Assembly: GCA_013698495.1 (NCBI GenBank)
Contig: JACCUV010000086.1
Location: forward strand, 1 to 5,389
Length of the DNA: 5,389 nt
DNA from: Chloroflexia bacterium
Lineage (GTDB): Bacteria > Chloroflexota > Chloroflexia > Thermomicrobiales > UBA6265
Direction of reading: 5' to 3'
Shown here: one piece after another, positions 4,782 to 5,389 of the stretch
How the letters are laid out: each line of letters starts with the position of its first letter
Position numbering within the stretch: the first letter of the stretch is position 1
Program-made: the position numbers and the translations under genes
The notes under the pieces: generated by a model
Database searches by the model: none
Told to the model about the DNA's origin: nothing
What the model saw: the letters and a program-made list of their open reading frames with translations, nothing else

Positions 4782-5389
4782 GTGCGATTCCTTCGTCCCT
4801 CCAGCGAAGCCGAGATGATCGCCGAGTTCCTACGCCAGGAGTACGCGCATCACGCCCGATACGGCCCCCGGATTGACGAGTGCCTTCGGGCGGAAGCTGT
4901 TTCCACCAGTATCGTCATCTCCCCCAATTTGGGTGATCCGGTCGAGAATGCGGATCGACGCCGGGTGTTCGGCTGTTACCGGGGCTACGGCGCCGGAGGC
5001 TACTCCTACCTGACTGACTTTCCCGATAGCGGCGTGGTCTGGAGCTGGGTCGCACTGTCGCCCGACGAGTTGCTCGATTCCGTGTACATCCGGTTCGCGT
5101 ACTGGACGGAGCTTTCGCAAGGAACGCGCGCTCCGCGAGTCGCTGCCGATCGCATCCGGTCCGGGGACTTCGCCGGCAGCGACCTCTACCAGTTTTACAT
5201 CGAACTGGCGGCGAGATTACGGTCAGGCTTGTCCGTGCCACCCGTCATCCTGGTCAGCGCGGATGATGGCAAGACGCGGATCATCCTCGAGGGGCATACC
5301 CGGGTCACGGCGTTTGCGCTGGCGCCAGAGGCGATCCCGGAGGAAACGCAGGTCATTCTTGGCGCCTCGCCGGACATCGCGAAATGGGA
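4782..5389 (+). CDS. Hypothetical protein with ParB/sulfiredoxin-like EGHTR motif, 3'-truncated
   Basis: The frame is open from 4776 to the end of the window, giving 202 residues from GTG 4782, and the C-terminus is missing. I prefer GTG 4782 (MRFLRPSSEAEMIAEFLRQEY) because it directly follows the upstream stop, with GAGG at 4767-4770 and TAGG at 4773-4776 before it. ATG 4815 (MIAEFLRQEY) is the alternative and would drop the opening RFLRPSSEAE. Residues 163-183 (KTRIILEGHTRVTAFALAPE) resemble the G-H-x-R core of the ParB/sulfiredoxin nucleotide-binding fold, where DGHHR or GERR loops contact phosphate. The preceding region is rich in aromatic residues (GCYRGYGAGGYSYL, DLYQFYIELAARLR). I recall similar unannotated bacterial proteins with a VEGHxRLTAY motif, and no known function. 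Nuclease, NTPase or DNA-binding activity is not established. It is likely the second gene of a unit with the acidic protein. Confidence 0.7.
   Translation, partial: MRFLRPSSEAEMIAEFLRQEYAHHARYGPRIDECLRAEAVSTSIVISPNLGDPVENADRRRVFGCYRGYGAGGYSYLTDFPDSGVVWSWVALSPDELLDSVYIRFAYWTELSQGTRAPRVAADRIRSGDFAGSDLYQFYIELAARLRSGLSVPPVILVSADDGKTRIILEGHTRVTAFALAPEAIPEETQVILGASPDIAKW

Overview
The window is GC-rich (estimated by eye at a little over 60%), densely coded bacterial chromosome. It holds seven protein-coding genes: one cut by the left edge, one cut by the right edge, and five complete. Short intergenic spaces carry palindromes and what look like dispersed repeat relics. The gene mix (DinB-fold protein, small Trp-rich membrane protein, YdbS/YdbT-type PH-domain pair, PIG-L deacetylase) and the two repeat types suggest a Chloroflexota relative, perhaps Thermomicrobia-like. 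Actinobacteria are a weaker alternative. This is inference from recollection; no marker gene is present.

Left part (1-1141). The C-terminus of a VOC/glyoxalase-fold protein (+) converges on a DinB-superfamily gene (-). Their gap holds two degenerate units of a repeat of the TGTCATTCCGAG type. A 205-bp divergent gap (727-931) follows, in which I found no convincing promoter. Next is a 63-aa Trp-rich membrane protein (+), which ends 18 bp from the end of the next, opposing gene.

Middle (1142-3559). Two minus-strand genes form a YdbS-YdbT-like pair of bacterial PH-domain (bPH_2/DUF304) membrane proteins, transcribed ydbS-like first (3415 to 2879) and then ydbT-like (2785 to 1142). The 93-bp spacer between them contains a GTAGGGGC-type hairpin. 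A 144-bp divergent region separates this pair from a PIG-L/LmbE-family zinc deacetylase (+) and contains a plausible sigma70-type promoter for the deacetylase.

Right part (4295-5389). A 79-bp stretch with inverted ends and two internal hairpins starts at the deacetylase stop codon. It is followed by a tight two-gene unit: an acidic 123-aa protein that I do not recognise, then (6 bp later and in the same reading frame) a GTG-initiated protein of at least 202 aa with an EGHTR motif reminiscent of the ParB/sulfiredoxin fold. This pair is the least explained part of the window.

No RNA gene, CRISPR array, insertion sequence or integrase is visible. Most of the content is ordinary chromosomal housekeeping or accessory material. 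The best candidates for something undescribed are the 4404-5389 gene pair and the structured element in front of it.
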